64,000 nt of DNA from Parapristionchus giblindavisi (taxonomy: Eukaryota > Nematoda > Chromadorea > Rhabditida > Diplogasteridae), in contig CALSFV010000015.1 in NCBI GenBank assembly GCA_943737045.1, forward strand, positions 1,300,501 through 1,364,500, written 5' to 3'. A program made the translations under genes and the position numbers. The notes beneath the pieces were generated by a model. That model worked only from the letters and a program-made list of their open reading frames with translations. It was not told the origin of the DNA and ran no database searches. Positions 24,201 to 33,003 of this stretch are shown here, piece by piece (position 1 is the first letter of the stretch; the number at the start of each line of letters is the position of its first letter).

Positions 24201-25129
24201 ATCCATGGTACTCATGGATTCGTTGAGAAAGAGATTATAGTAGGAGAACGACCGTCTACCAGGAGTATACGACCGAGAATTACTGCCGTATGTGCATTAT
24301 TTAAAAACAATGCAAACCACTGGTGAATTCTGAGGCCGTATCCATGAACGGTTTGCCGGGAAACGTGACGTCAAAAGCGTAGTCGGAGGCTTTAGCTACA
24401 ATCCTACCCCTACGCTTGTGATTGTACGCATGTCGCAAATCGATAGCCAACGTTCATACGGCCCCTGAAGATACCGATCCGGAAAAATGGTCTTCTAACA
24501 ATAAGGCACGAATTTAAAAATCTCCGCTCTGGCAATGCTTTCTCGCTTTCTTTGTCACGCGAGCGTTGCCAGAGTGGAGAGTAAAATTTGCTTGGTGTGT
24601 CTTTAAAACAGTCACGCATAAATACATATCATAATATTATTAAATTAATACGAATGTTCAGACATTGTCTCAATCATCCATGGGTTCCTCTGTTGAGCCT
24701 CCAGTCCGGTTAATGACAGGTAATCGATATATTGATTGGATGTACAAATAAAAATAGTCGAATAGCCAACTTAGGTGTGCCACGAAATCGAAGTAGAAAA
24801 TCATCGATAATTGAGGAAGAGAAAGAAGAGGCAAATGGTCAAATGAAAGAAGCAGAGATAGCAGAGGTAGATCCCATTTCCCGTTATGATAGAATGAAGA
24901 ATAGGAATCAAGGCGCTTTAAAAAGAGTGGAAAGCAGATTTTTGAAACTTGGAACCTCGCCGATTTCGGTTTCCTACATTGTTTAACGCGCCATAAGCAA
25001 CAAACAACAAGTTGGTCTTTACAGTCATGAATCAAAAATCACTGAAAATATGATAATATTGTTGTTTTTCAGATTCAAGAGAGGAAAATAGTGAAGAGAA
25101 CTCGTTTTGACGACAAGAAAGATCAATGA
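12548..25129 (+). CDS. Receptor-type guanylyl cyclase, degenerate catalytic core
   Basis: Thirty-eight exons, phase-consistent, 3471 nt (1156 aa): 12548-12705, 13663-13744, 13796-13840, 13890-13967, 14053-14145, 14674-14757, 14830-14914, 15226-15302, 15611-15697, 15783-15857, 16169-16289, 16458-16521, 16644-16731, 17340-17420, 17547-17632, 17726-17798, 17931-18157, 18350-18414, 18487-18554, 18794-18865, 19035-19115, 19226-19328, 19469-19539, 19605-19689, 19714-19822, 20069-20146, 20439-20499, 20780-20859, 21079-21202, 21758-21826, 21963-22067, 22296-22337, 22429-22518, 22832-22967, 24169-24287, 24662-24719, 24775-24968, 25073-25129. Order: signal peptide, ANF-receptor ectodomain (about 20-405), transmembrane helix (407-434), kinase-homology domain (TWRIKREN to [12 protein letters not shown], with QFG for DFG), coiled-coil linker ([17 protein letters not shown]), cyclase domain (about 840-1010), charged tail. 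The family makes cGMP, mostly in sensory neurons. Both metal-binding Asp positions are changed: LFCQLVDFP for the usual LFSDIVGFT, and TGETYMV for IGDAYM. The CLFGDTVN and ASRM motifs are kept. Catalysis is therefore doubtful unless a partner supplies metal ligands. Confidence 0.93.
12827..12921. mobile_element. Palindromic MITE (CTCTCG family), diverged
   Basis: TTTAAAGGCGTATCCGAGTT start, CGAGAGAGCGTTACCAGAGC inner arm and TGTGCCTTTA end; lies in the first cyclase intron. Confidence 0.6.
13312..13455. mobile_element. Palindromic MITE (ACTAGGTCGAATAAG ends)
   Basis: Arms ACTAGGTCGAATAAGAACCG and CGGTTCTCATTCGACCTAGT, with further pairing through ATGAATAATAACCGACT. The central part carries AGAGACAAGCGTTAATGAAT. 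Truncated relatives lie at 1-105 and near 24085-24115. Confidence 0.8.
13858..13884. repeat. GATCTTT heptamer array at a splice acceptor
   Basis: Tandem GATCTTT runs directly into the TCTCTCTAG acceptor of the cyclase exon at 13890 and supplies its pyrimidine tract. A shorter run precedes the exon at 13796. Confidence 0.7.
15018..15146. mobile_element. Palindromic MITE (CTCTCG family)
   Basis: TTAAAAGCACACCCCGTGCT start and GTGCCTTTAAA end, with GAGCGAGAGAAAATTGCC in the inner arm; cyclase intron 7. Confidence 0.7.
15882..16003. mobile_element. Palindromic MITE (CACAGAGAAATAA family)
   Basis: Starts ACAGAGACATAAGTGTTATC and ends GATAACACTTATTTCTCTGT. It has the family core TATTTAACACTTTTGGG and lies in cyclase intron 10. 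Confidence 0.85.
16752..17083 (+). mobile_element. tRNA-derived SINE-like element
   Basis: Contains a tRNA-like block with CTTGGTGTAGTGGTAAATGC (A-box region) and GCGGGTTCGAAAGC (B box), then a tail with TTTCGCGCCTTTGCCTG and CGATTCTAGCGATCAATAAG. Upstream it shares AATGTCTATGCAAATG and GATATGCGAGAAATTAG with the copy at 52160-52437. It lies between cyclase exons 13 and 14. Confidence 0.6.
17084..17176. mobile_element. Palindromic MITE (CTCTCG family), partial
   Basis: Starts TTTAAAGGCTAATTTTACTT and carries the CTCTCGTATACGAAAAAAGC hairpin; the right terminus is eroded. Confidence 0.6.
18189..18285. mobile_element. Palindromic MITE (CTCTCG family)
   Basis: ACACTCCGCTCTGGCAGCGC and the complementary CACTTCCAGAGCGGAGAG arms, ending TTGTGTGCCGTTT; cyclase intron 17. 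Confidence 0.65.
18578..18768. mobile_element. MITE rich in AGTAGAC/GTCTACT
   Basis: Ends CAAACTAGCAGTCTACTT and AGTAAACTACTAGTTTTG are roughly inverted. It shares TCAAGTGGGAATGATAA and AGTTTACTGCAAG with the inverted copy at 32084-32232. Confidence 0.6.
18911..19018. mobile_element. Palindromic MITE (CTCTCG family)
   Basis: GCACGCCCAGAGCGAATTTT start and AGCTCGTTGTGTGCCTT end around a CTCTCGTAGAC hairpin; cyclase intron 20. Confidence 0.65.
19545..19580. repeat. GATCTTT/GATCTATG heptamer array
   Basis: GATCTATGATCTATGATCTT-type tandem within cyclase intron 23, 25 nt before its acceptor. Confidence 0.65.
20183..20309. mobile_element. Palindromic MITE (CTCTCG family)
   Basis: TTAAAGGCACATCCCGAGCT start and TTGGTGTGTGCCTTTAAA end with a CTCTCGTAGACAAAGAAGG hairpin; cyclase intron 26, abutting a second element. 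Confidence 0.75.
20304..20418. mobile_element. Palindromic MITE (AAAGGGA ends)
   Basis: TAAAGGGGCTGATACCTTAG start, GTGAGGTCACAATTCCTTTA end and an internal CTCTCGAGAACAGAGAAATA. It is related to the element at 55314-55421. Confidence 0.55.
20901..21017. mobile_element. Palindromic MITE (CTCTCG family)
   Basis: CAGGCACACCCTGAGCTAAT start and TTAGCTCGGGGTGTTTCTTT end; cyclase intron 28. Confidence 0.75.
21257..21298. repeat. (AAT)n microsatellite
   Basis: About fourteen AAT units in cyclase intron 29. The rest of that intron (to 21757) has no recognised feature. Confidence 0.9.
23471..23544 (+). tRNA. tRNA-Ile, anticodon UAU
   Basis: Complete 74-nt cloverleaf. The acceptor stem GCTCCAT pairs with ATGGAGC and has discriminator A. 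The D stem is GCGC/GCGC and the anticodon stem TGGTA/TGCCA with loop CTTATAA, giving anticodon TAT. The T arm is GGGAG-TTCGATC-CTCCC. No intron is present and the gene ends in a TTTTTT-type terminator shortly downstream. It lies on the same strand as, and inside intron 34 of, the guanylyl cyclase gene. It should be transcribed by RNA polymerase III from its internal A and B boxes and decodes AUA. Confidence 0.96.
24333..24470. mobile_element. Fold-back MITE (GGCCGTATCCATGAACG ends)
   Basis: GAGGCCGTATCCATGAACGG start and CAACGTTCATACGGCCCCTG end. It lies in cyclase intron 35 and is a diverged copy of the element at 26022-26169. Confidence 0.75.
24503..24607. mobile_element. Palindromic MITE (CTCTCG family)
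   Basis: ATAAGGCACGAATTTAAAAA start, CTCCGCTCTGGCAATGCTTT and complement, GGTGTGTCTTTAAA end; cyclase intron 35. Confidence 0.65.
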
Positions 25130-25216
25130 TAAAGTTTTTTTTTGAATTTTTAAATTTCGTTAATGAACTGTGTTATGAACTATCGGGAATTGCTCCAATC
25201 ATTTATTATATACTTT

Positions 25217-25222
25217 AATAAA
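25217..25222 (+). promoter_or_regulatory. Putative poly(A) signal of the cyclase gene
   Basis: AATAAA lies 88 nt after the cyclase stop codon, in an AT-rich stretch; position and motif fit a 3' end signal. Confidence 0.5.
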
Positions 25223-25815
25223 GATTTAAATTAATATGAAGTTGATATCTAATCTAATTGAACCTTGAAAGTCAAACAAAGTAATCGGATCGAATTCGAA
25301 TTGAGAAGAACTCATAAGTATTGTATGCTACGAGTAGCCTTCTTTCTTACCTCCTGACTTTATCATATTTTTAAACATTTAATTATGAATCTTAAAATAC
25401 CCTCCGTGGTCAGATAAAATTTATTATTATAAGTCTCTACACCATTGTCCTCAAAACCCTATGATCCGGTCTATGATTCTATTCTAATATGCAACTCATG
25501 ATCTATTATTTGCACAAACGAGGGCCTTCAAGTCCTTCTACTCCTTCTCATTCAATTCTTTCATTTATTAGTGCAAATATCCGCATTCTCATTATTTTGA
25601 AGCCTTTCATCCTCTATGTTTATGTCATATAATCATAATTTGCAGTAACTTACGTTATTAACCAAGACACATAAATATATAGGTTATAAATTATAAGTTT
25701 GCATGCACGTGAGATTTAAATTTGTAAGATGCGAACTTTATTATCTTAATAATTGTGCTTCATAGTGAATCTACGTCCGCTAATATAACAAGAAGAAGTG
25801 GGATAGTTGAGACAG
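25223..25815. other. Spacer before receptor gene A
   Basis: AT-rich, no recognised element. The missing first (signal-peptide) exon of gene A may lie here but could not be located. Confidence 0.4.
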
Positions 25816-28640
25816 TATTGGTTGTTGCAATATTGCAATATTTGCATGGACCTTTGTACGGATGGTATTCTCGTATTAGGATATGTCAACACTTATTTTC
25901 CATTGTTCTATACGACGGATGAAGTATTTCCTAGCTTCAAGGGTAAAATACACTCTCAGTTATGTCAATTAAATATTTCATATGCAACCAAGTTTCTAGT
26001 ACTTTACGTTTATTCAGTATAGGTATCCATGAACGTTGGCAAACCGTTTGCCGGCAAACGTGACGTCACATCCGTAGGCGGAGCCGTTTGCCAGTTATCC
26101 CCCCCCCCCTACGCTTGTGACGTCACGTTTGCCGGCAAACGGTTTGCCAACGTTCATGGATACGGCCCCAGGAATAAGCCACGAGCTGTGGAATATAGTT
26201 GCGGAACGATATAATTGCACAATACGCTACCAACGCATTGCGGCATACGGTAATTATTTTTGGTAAATTACATATATTTAATCTTATATTATAAAAAATG
26301 CGCATTTACCTGTGCGGGTATGATGGCTTATTGAATTTTCGAGCGCTCAAAAGCGGAACCACCATACAACAAATAGTGCATGTTATGTAGAATGACTTTT
26401 GCGATCTTTCTGCATTCATAGTTTGGTCACAAAAATATTCGAGGGACTAAATCTTCAACGGTGATGTACACACAGATAAATATATGTTATTCACCGAGTA
26501 TAAGACCTGTTATATTTAACACTTTTTTGCTTACGGAAAGTGTCAAATATAACACTTTTTTCTATGTGTGCGCTTTTCAGCCTCAGAGACTCAATTCGAT
26601 GAGAAAACCTCCGACTTCGATGGTAATCTTGGTCTAATCCAGAATAATACGATATTCACTGATATGGCTGCTTGTCCATTGACACCAATGAGAGTTCGAT
26701 CAATGTCATTCACTGTCGAGATTGATTATGATTCGGTATGGCTTCATCACATTCTTAAATTTATTTTTCCTTCATTAGTCAGCACTAACTACGGAATGGT
26801 CCGTAAAGGGTATGAAACTAAAGATACGGGAAGTGGCCCATAAAGTCATCATGGATGACTTATTGTTAGTAAGAATCAACTTTCAGATATCGCTATTTAT
26901 CAAATTGATATCCGCCGCACGATCAGAAAACCAACCATGAAACCATGCAAGGCATTATTTTCTTACTAACAAGAGAACAGTCGGAGGGAACACATATCCC
27001 GAATTAGTATACCCTCAAAGTTTGTTGAAGATCGGGTTATCTATGAGTGCTCCGACCGTCCCGAATTATGCTGATTGTCGCTTTGTTGGTCACTCCCCGT
27101 AGTTTCATACCCTTTACGAACCAAAACAACTAGTGAGTAAGCGGTGAATAAGATAAAAATTATTTGACATAGTATTTCTTCTCATTCATAGCTAGTTTTA
27201 CAGAATAAGACTTACGAAGCAATTGTTGTTTGACAGTTGGCATAGGTACAAATGCTTTGAAATAATAATTTAACCATTGTGTTCTCACTTGAATCTTCCA
27301 GACCAGCCAGTTTCCATACACTTTATAACCCACTCTTCCTTCATTTAATGAAATTCAATACATCATCCGTATCATGCGCGGGTGCAAGCACTCTTGACTA
27401 GTCCTGTGTTTGAGTAGTTTTTTGACCATATCCATGAAAATGGATCGTGAAATACTTCCGTTGATCTCTAATAAGAGCTTGTTGGACAATGAAATGAACG
27501 TATTCTCATTAATATTACTTCTGAAATGATATATGTATAGAGAAAATCTAATGTGTAATGTAGTGTAAAATTACATGATATTTGATAAACATAATGAATA
27601 ATCGAGCATTTAACACGTGCTGCACCCACTGTGTCGTCGGGGCGCGTGTGGGTGGATCATTTGTTTCGGCGGATTATAAATATTTTTCAATTTTCGAAAT
27701 CACAATTATGAGTTTTAGCGATAAAAAGTTGTTTTAATAGCTAAATAAAATTAGATAAAACTTATATTGATAAGAGAAAAACAATTAAAAAGAAATTTTA
27801 TTTCATTTTCTTGCGAAAAAAAATTATTACGAAAATCACGATTGATTTTGAAAATCGATAAATATTTGCAATCTAAAAAAATACTTCGTGGCGCAGTGCA
27901 GCGCGTGTTAAAAACTTTCTCCATTCCGAACGATTGTGCCTCGCAATTTGCATTAATTGAGGACCAGCTGCCTTCACGAAATCATCCCTCTATCTCTTGA
28001 CAGGGCGTCGATGTTTCCTCTTGCAACTGGGGGTCCAATTGAGCACACTCAGCCACCATCGATCGATTATGAGACCTATAATTAATTTCAGTATGCTTTC
28101 TACGAGGCTCGTCCAGTACAGACTTCACCAATGCCCAATTCATTTATGTCTTTCATAATCTACTCCTATCCGGCAACACTTCTAATTATTTTTGCTTGTC
28201 TAATAAGAAATTCGATTTTTTCTGTAGAGAAAAGACGAGGATGGAATCACTTTCCAACACTCCGTAGACTCACGTAAGTAAATATTTTTAGCATTTAACA
28301 TAGTCAGTTAATTAAAAAAGGCTTTTCCTATTTTCAGATTTTTTCTACATGATTTTTTCCTTGAATATCTGATTGCAGGTCAAGTTTTTGGTTCTTCGGG
28401 TTCTTTTTCATCATTCGAATGCACAGTGCTGTGCTCTCGGGAAACGATTCTATATACATTAGTCCAACTCCAATGTAAATATTCAAGTAATTACCACATA
28501 AATTTTTTCTTCGTCCCTAAACCCCCATCCTTTAAAAAACTGCCACCGAGCAAAAACCGAAATCGCCTTATGAGACGAAAATCCATCTATCCTTCTTCTG
28601 ATCCTATACATATCACCTTTTATTATTATATTTGATGGAA

Positions 28641-28675
<35 letters not shown>

Positions 28676-31450
28676 ATTATACTCACATTGTCATATAGCT
28701 CACATGCAACAGAACATTTCTTTATGTTTTACATTATTCATTTCATTGAATCAAGAGTATTAAGAATTATAATATGTAATTGAAGGAATCTTGAAGAAAT
28801 GACAACTTCCATTTGGTCAGGATCGAGAAGAGCATTGATGAGAGATATTAGTGAGATATCTGTGAGTTTTATATAACTTGACCTTTATAATATGATTCAT
28901 CAGATTAAATGGTCTGATAAGAATTTTATTCTTATTCTTATTCTTTATTCCATCATAATATGCATATTGACCGTATAAAATACTCTTGTTTATTTTATAC
29001 GGTCAATATGCATATTATGATGAAAAACCACTGCCACAATGAATTTCTATGTTTACAAGGGAATGGTCTCAATTCGGCCTGACCTTATGAGATATCGATA
29101 TCGATAGTGTGACCAAGATTAGTTATATATGCCTATCGCAAATCCGTTTTTAGTCAGTGCCTAATCGACCTGAGCATCGAGAAAATCGATCTTGATATTT
29201 GCCTTTCTTGGCTGGCTGGTCGATTCGAAAGTTCGCATGGTCTTCTACACTAACTAGGGAATGGTATCTGTGTCGGATGAAACTACGGGAAGTGGCGTAC
29301 ATAGCGATAATCAGCATGGCCGACTTAGTTAGAATCAGTTTTCAAAGTCTGCTATTTATCGATTTTTTTAGCTAAACCCGTCACATATCCGCCGCACGAA
29401 TGACTACCAAAAAAAGATTTTTGGACTTGATTTCCATTAAAACAACAATTTCTTTGCTTGTATTACCATACATACATTAAATGTTGTCGTATAATCGAAC
29501 TCGTGTGCAAAAAGTGAAAAGAACAAAAAACAAATTAATTTTTGGCTGTCTTACGGGCGGCGGATATATGGCGGGTATAGCTAAAAAAATCGATAAATAG
29601 CAGACTTTGAAAATTGATTCTTACTAAGTTGGCCATGCTGATTATCGCTATGTATGCCACTTCCCGTAGTTTCATCCGGGACAGATACCATTCCCTAGTA
29701 AACTATCTCGATGGGTTCATTAGCTCATCTATCAAACATCTTGACATCGACTTTCGTAGTGTATTGGATAGGGTGTCTACGTTAACTTTTGATTGCCACG
29801 GGTTCGATCCCCTTTGAAGCAATTTTCTTTTGCTGATTTTTATCTTGTCGAAAGATTGAAATATTTTGCTGTGATTATGAAAACCAGAAAAAAATAGGAA
29901 AGCAGTTATGTCTCGATAGTTGATAGATGAGTTAACGAACCTATCGGGATATTTTAGTGTAGGAGACAGCATGAACTTTCGAATCAGCCCAGAAAGCCAA
30001 ATTTCAATATCGATTTTCTCGAAGCTCAGGTCGATTAGGCATTGTCTAAAAACGTTTTTGGGATCAGCATATATAACTAATTTTAGTTACACTATTGACA
30101 TCTCATATGGCCAGGCCGAATTGAGACCATTCCCTGTTAGAGAGAGAGCACCGGTGAGAGAGTAGGTAGATCAGAGAGAGAGCGAGGAAGGAAAGGAGGA
30201 AAGAGTGGGGGAGTTAATCAATAGTTCTTCCTCTGTTTAGCAGCAGTAGCAATGCAATTATGCAAGTACATTTTATACGGACAATAACAAGAAAAATAAG
30301 GACATAAAGGGAGTGATGGATGTCCGTCGCTAATGTAGCGATATCGGTGAGGGTTCTTGGGTACAGTGGCAGTTTGGGAGCTATGGGCGAATCTTGAAAA
30401 AACATACCAATTTTGACTTCTCCGTCTTATTAATGATTTTTTGGTACGAAAATAAGAGACTAGAAATAAACTGATCACAATAAAAAGGAACAGTCGCGAA
30501 TACTGTAATATTAAGCAATGCCCCTTTTATTTATTATCAATTTATAAGTAATCGTGTAAGGTATGAATGTAAATTTTAATAAATAATTTAATTAATGAAA
30601 TATTCTTATTTAATATTGCAGGTGAGCGAACAACGAATAGTTCTAGGAGGTCGTGAGCCTACTATAATCGATAGTTTCTATAGTCTAACTGAAGAATTGT
30701 GCATGAATCCAACTACGACTATAGGATGTTTTTATGAGACTGAATATAATATGTTCAATGATCAAAAGGAGCTCAGAAAGACGTGCGAACTGCTAAAGTA
30801 TGTTTTTTTTGTAAAACAACATGAATTTCTTTTAAAAAAAGTATCGTTATTCTGATGCCTTGTATTCTAAATCTCATCTTATTTCGATCAATGCAACATA
30901 AGATGTCGCGAAAAAATGCTTTGTGAAGTCTTTTTGATAGAAACTGTATGATAATTTGGAAACTATAATCAATAAAACAGCGACAATATACAACATTTTT
31001 TTAGGATCAAGCTAAGCCCTCTATATATTGCCTCTCAACTTCCGCAAACGAACCTGCGGCCATACAATTACCTCTTACCAAGAGGATATCACAAGAAAGT
31101 TCAAGAATACATCAACCAAGTCATTCTCCGAATGTTCACTTATGATTTGGTATAATTTTGAACGATTTGCATAGTACTATAGGTTTCTTCAGAGATCAAC
31201 ATTTTGGGCTCGTCGTTTCACGGAGTCTTTCATATCTGATCCAACTATTGATGAAACCCCCAAGGCTCATTATACGCCTTTCCGAATTGTCGATTTCGCG
31301 TTCATTTTTATATTATTTCTTGCTGTTCAAATATTAGGCCTAATTATTTTCATTGTCGAGTTACTCTATCATCACAAGAAATTGCGTGTGATCACGAACA
31401 AGCTTGACGCGGTTCGAACATATTCTCTTCAGTTTGTTGATAAATTCTGA
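25816..31450 (+). CDS. Ionotropic-receptor-like protein, copy A (5' end incomplete)
   Basis: Nine phase-consistent exons: 25816-25942, 26172-26249, 26581-26735, 28092-28273, 28379-28474, 28786-28861, 30622-30797, 31005-31149, 31193-31450 (1293 nt). The plan is that of a glutamate-receptor-type channel without the large amino-terminal domain. Lobe 1 starts ILVLGYVNTYFPLFY. The second block contains LTPMRVRSMSFTVEI, matching the T-x-x-R-x-x-x-DF signature before M1. M1 follows (MSFIIYSYPATLLIIFACLI), then an M3-like helix (FWFFGFFFIIRMHSAVLSGN), lobe 2 with CMNPTTTIGCFYETEY, and M4 (FAFIFILFLAVQILGLIIFI). It is the most diverged copy, and it lacks the intron that splits YVFLIPRGYK in all the others. 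No in-frame ATG precedes the lobe; translation may start at 25846 (MDLCTDG) or in an unidentified upstream exon. It would act as a membrane receptor; the ligand is unknown. Confidence 0.8.
26022..26169. mobile_element. Fold-back MITE (GTTGGCAAACCGTTTGCC arms)
   Basis: Arms of about 50 bp: TATCCATGAACGTTGGCAAA and TTTGCCAACGTTCATGGATA, continuing through CCGTTTGCCGGCAAACGTGA. A C10 run lies in the loop. Its right end reaches to within two bases of the acceptor of gene A exon 2 (26172). Confidence 0.88.
26469..26570. mobile_element. Palindromic MITE (CACAGAGAAATAA family)
   Basis: ACACAGATAAATATATGTTA start, TATTTAACACTTTTTTGC core and TTTTCTATGTGTG end. It stops about eight bases before the CAG acceptor of gene A exon 3. 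Confidence 0.75.
26798..27122. mobile_element. Inverted-repeat element in gene A intron 3
   Basis: Ends GGTCCGTAAAGGGTATGAAA and GTAGTTTCATACCCTTTACG are inverted repeats. Subterminal blocks TACGGGAAGTGGCC and GGTCACTCCCCGTAG pair too. It shares interior motifs with the element at 29255-29698. Confidence 0.8.
27123..28091. other. Rest of gene A intron 3
   Basis: Holds a lysine-rich ORF at 27767-28000 with no recognisable motif or exon boundaries, and no long repeat. Nothing further supported. Confidence 0.4.
28636..28677. repeat. (AAAT)n microsatellite
   Basis: Nine to ten ATAA units in gene A intron 5. Confidence 0.9.
28948..29025. repeat. Perfect hairpin, 29-bp arms
   Basis: CATAATATGCATATTGACCG followed by TATAAAAT pairs exactly with the downstream complement across a loop of about ten bases. 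The perfect stem suggests a recent short palindromic insertion. It resembles a small-RNA precursor but nothing shows transcription. Confidence 0.7.
29255..29698. mobile_element. Nested inverted-repeat element
   Basis: Arms of about 140 bp, beginning CTAGGGAATGGTATCTGTG on the left and ending GACAGATACCATTCCCTAG. They include TGATTATCGCTATGTATGCC. Its GGGAATGG ends resemble those of its host element, suggesting related transposition machinery. Confidence 0.85.
29750..29818 (+). pseudogene. tRNA-like remnant
   Basis: B-box-like CGGGTTCGATCCC preceded by ACTTTTGATTGCCA. The acceptor and D stems do not pair, so it is not called as a tRNA gene. Confidence 0.35.
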
Positions 31451-32370
31451 AACTATTTATCGAGTTTAATCAATCAATATCATAGCACTAGATGAAATCG
31501 CACTCGAGTTGAAATTTTATTGAATTTTACTGAAAACGCACCCGAAATGACTCCAAAAGTGTCGATAGGTTAATAGCAAATACTAAATTCTGTCTGCGTG
31601 TAAATTGGAATAATCGTAGGAGGGAGGAAGTATTCAAAGAGGAGTTGAGCGAAGGGCATTGTGCAAATATGTAAATACGGAGACCAATAAACTCAATTTC
31701 ATTGCCCTATTTCTCATCTTTTACACGTCTATGAATGACTACCACAACGCATTTTGATCATTTTCTCTCTCGTTTTCCCCATTTAGCGTACAATAATCAG
31801 AATATATAAAAATTTCATTTCACATTATTTTTTTCAATGTTCGTATTTTCATTTGTCTCTTTTAAGGGCAGATCACTGGGAGGAAATTGGTTCTTATTTC
31901 GAGAAAAGACTTAATACTGATGTGAAGAGTGAGATAGTTTGCTGAAAACGAAGAATTGCAAACAAAGACATCTTAAAAGAGAAAAGACTTGTGTTACAAC
32001 TTATGTTGTTTAGCACTTCTTCCATCATTTTCTGACTCAATTAAGACATGGTGTTAAAAAAATATATGAATGACTCTGGAATTTCAAAACTAGCAGTTTA
32101 GTTATCATTCCCACTTGAAGTAGACTTGCATGACTTCTAGTTAGACGTAAACTTACTGCAAGTAATACTGTAATACTTTTCGTCAAATGTTCTTTCACTA
32201 ATTGTAAACTTCAAGTCAGTGACGTTAGTTATTCAAATTCCGTTTGCCATTGCCCATTTCGTTTCTGTATAGTGAAATACATTTCACTCTATGTATATGG
32301 AATCTGTTTGAATATCACGTTTTGCTTTCTGATATGGTGTCACCGCTGAATTTGAAAAAAAATATTTAGA
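31451..32370. other. Spacer between receptor genes A and B
   Basis: AT-rich; contains the MITE at 32084-32232 and no recognised exon. The 5' exon of gene B should lie here. Confidence 0.4.
32084..32232. mobile_element. MITE, inverted copy of the 18.6-kb element
   Basis: Shares CAAAACTAGCAGT, TTATCATTCCCACTTGA and AAACTTACTGCAAGTA with the element at 18578-18768 in opposite orientation. Confidence 0.6.
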
Positions 32371-32736
32371 TATTTTTTATTATACAAGCTATGCATCTAT
32401 GTCCCGATGGAATTTTAAAGATTGGCTATGTTAGTACATATTTCCCATTGTTCTTCCAAAATCAAGCAACTGGAGAATTTTCAGGCATGTTTTACCGTTG
32501 ATAAATAACTTTGCAAGTTGCTTCTGAAATTTTTCATAGCTCGGCTTGAAGTTAAAGCTTAATTAACTAAAAAAACCAAATTAAGGAAATAAATGATTAA
32601 CGATATCTACAGGAGTTAGTGCTCAAGTTTGGAAGTTCGCAGCGGAGGTCTTTGGATGTACAATAAGATATGAGAAACTCAATGCATATTGTGCGTATAT
32701 TCAAGCTTAAGAAATCTACAATAGAGTTGGCTATTC

Positions 32737-33003
32737 GGGGGTTGCGGGCCCGCAATGAATTGACTTTTCATTGCTAGTGATTGCGGGCCCGCAATGCGGC
32801 GTAAAATCATTGCGGCCCGCAATGGCATTGCGGGCCCGCAATGATTTCTGTTCTCTCAAGCAAGCAAGAGAGCGAAGGAAAATGAAGAGAACAGAAGAAC
32901 GACCGATCACAAAAAGTGGCCAGATAGGAATAAAGTAGTCATTGCGGGCCCGCAATGCTATTGCGGGCCCGCAATGATTTATATAGCATTGCGGGCCCGC
33001 AAT
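32737..33003. repeat. Cluster of GC-rich 18-bp palindromes
   Basis: CATTGCGGGCCCGCAATG, or a one- or two-base variant, occurs seven times in about 270 bp, in gene B intron 2. Each unit is its own reverse complement. The spacers are unrelated AT-rich sequence except for an inverted pair around GTTCTCTCAAGC/AAGAGAACAGAA. Confidence 0.9.

Larger units (their letters stand above)
29056..30137. mobile_element. TA-flanked fold-back element with nested insertion
   Basis: TIRs CAAGGGAATGGTCTCAATTC and GAATTGAGACCATTCCCTGT extend over roughly 170 bp of imperfect pairing. TA flanks both ends (29054-29055, 30138-30139). The copy of the surrounding repeat at 38640-38820 reads TTTCTATGTTTAGAGAGAGA without it, which gives the empty site. 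A second element sits inside it. It lies in gene A intron 6. Confidence 0.88.

Noticed and set aside
24670..25035. 121-codon minus-strand ORF
   Set aside because: It lies antisense to the C-terminal cyclase exons, whose frame and splice sites are convincing.
32737..33003. CRISPR array
   Set aside because: The repeated 18-mers are short self-palindromes with very uneven spacing in a eukaryotic intron.
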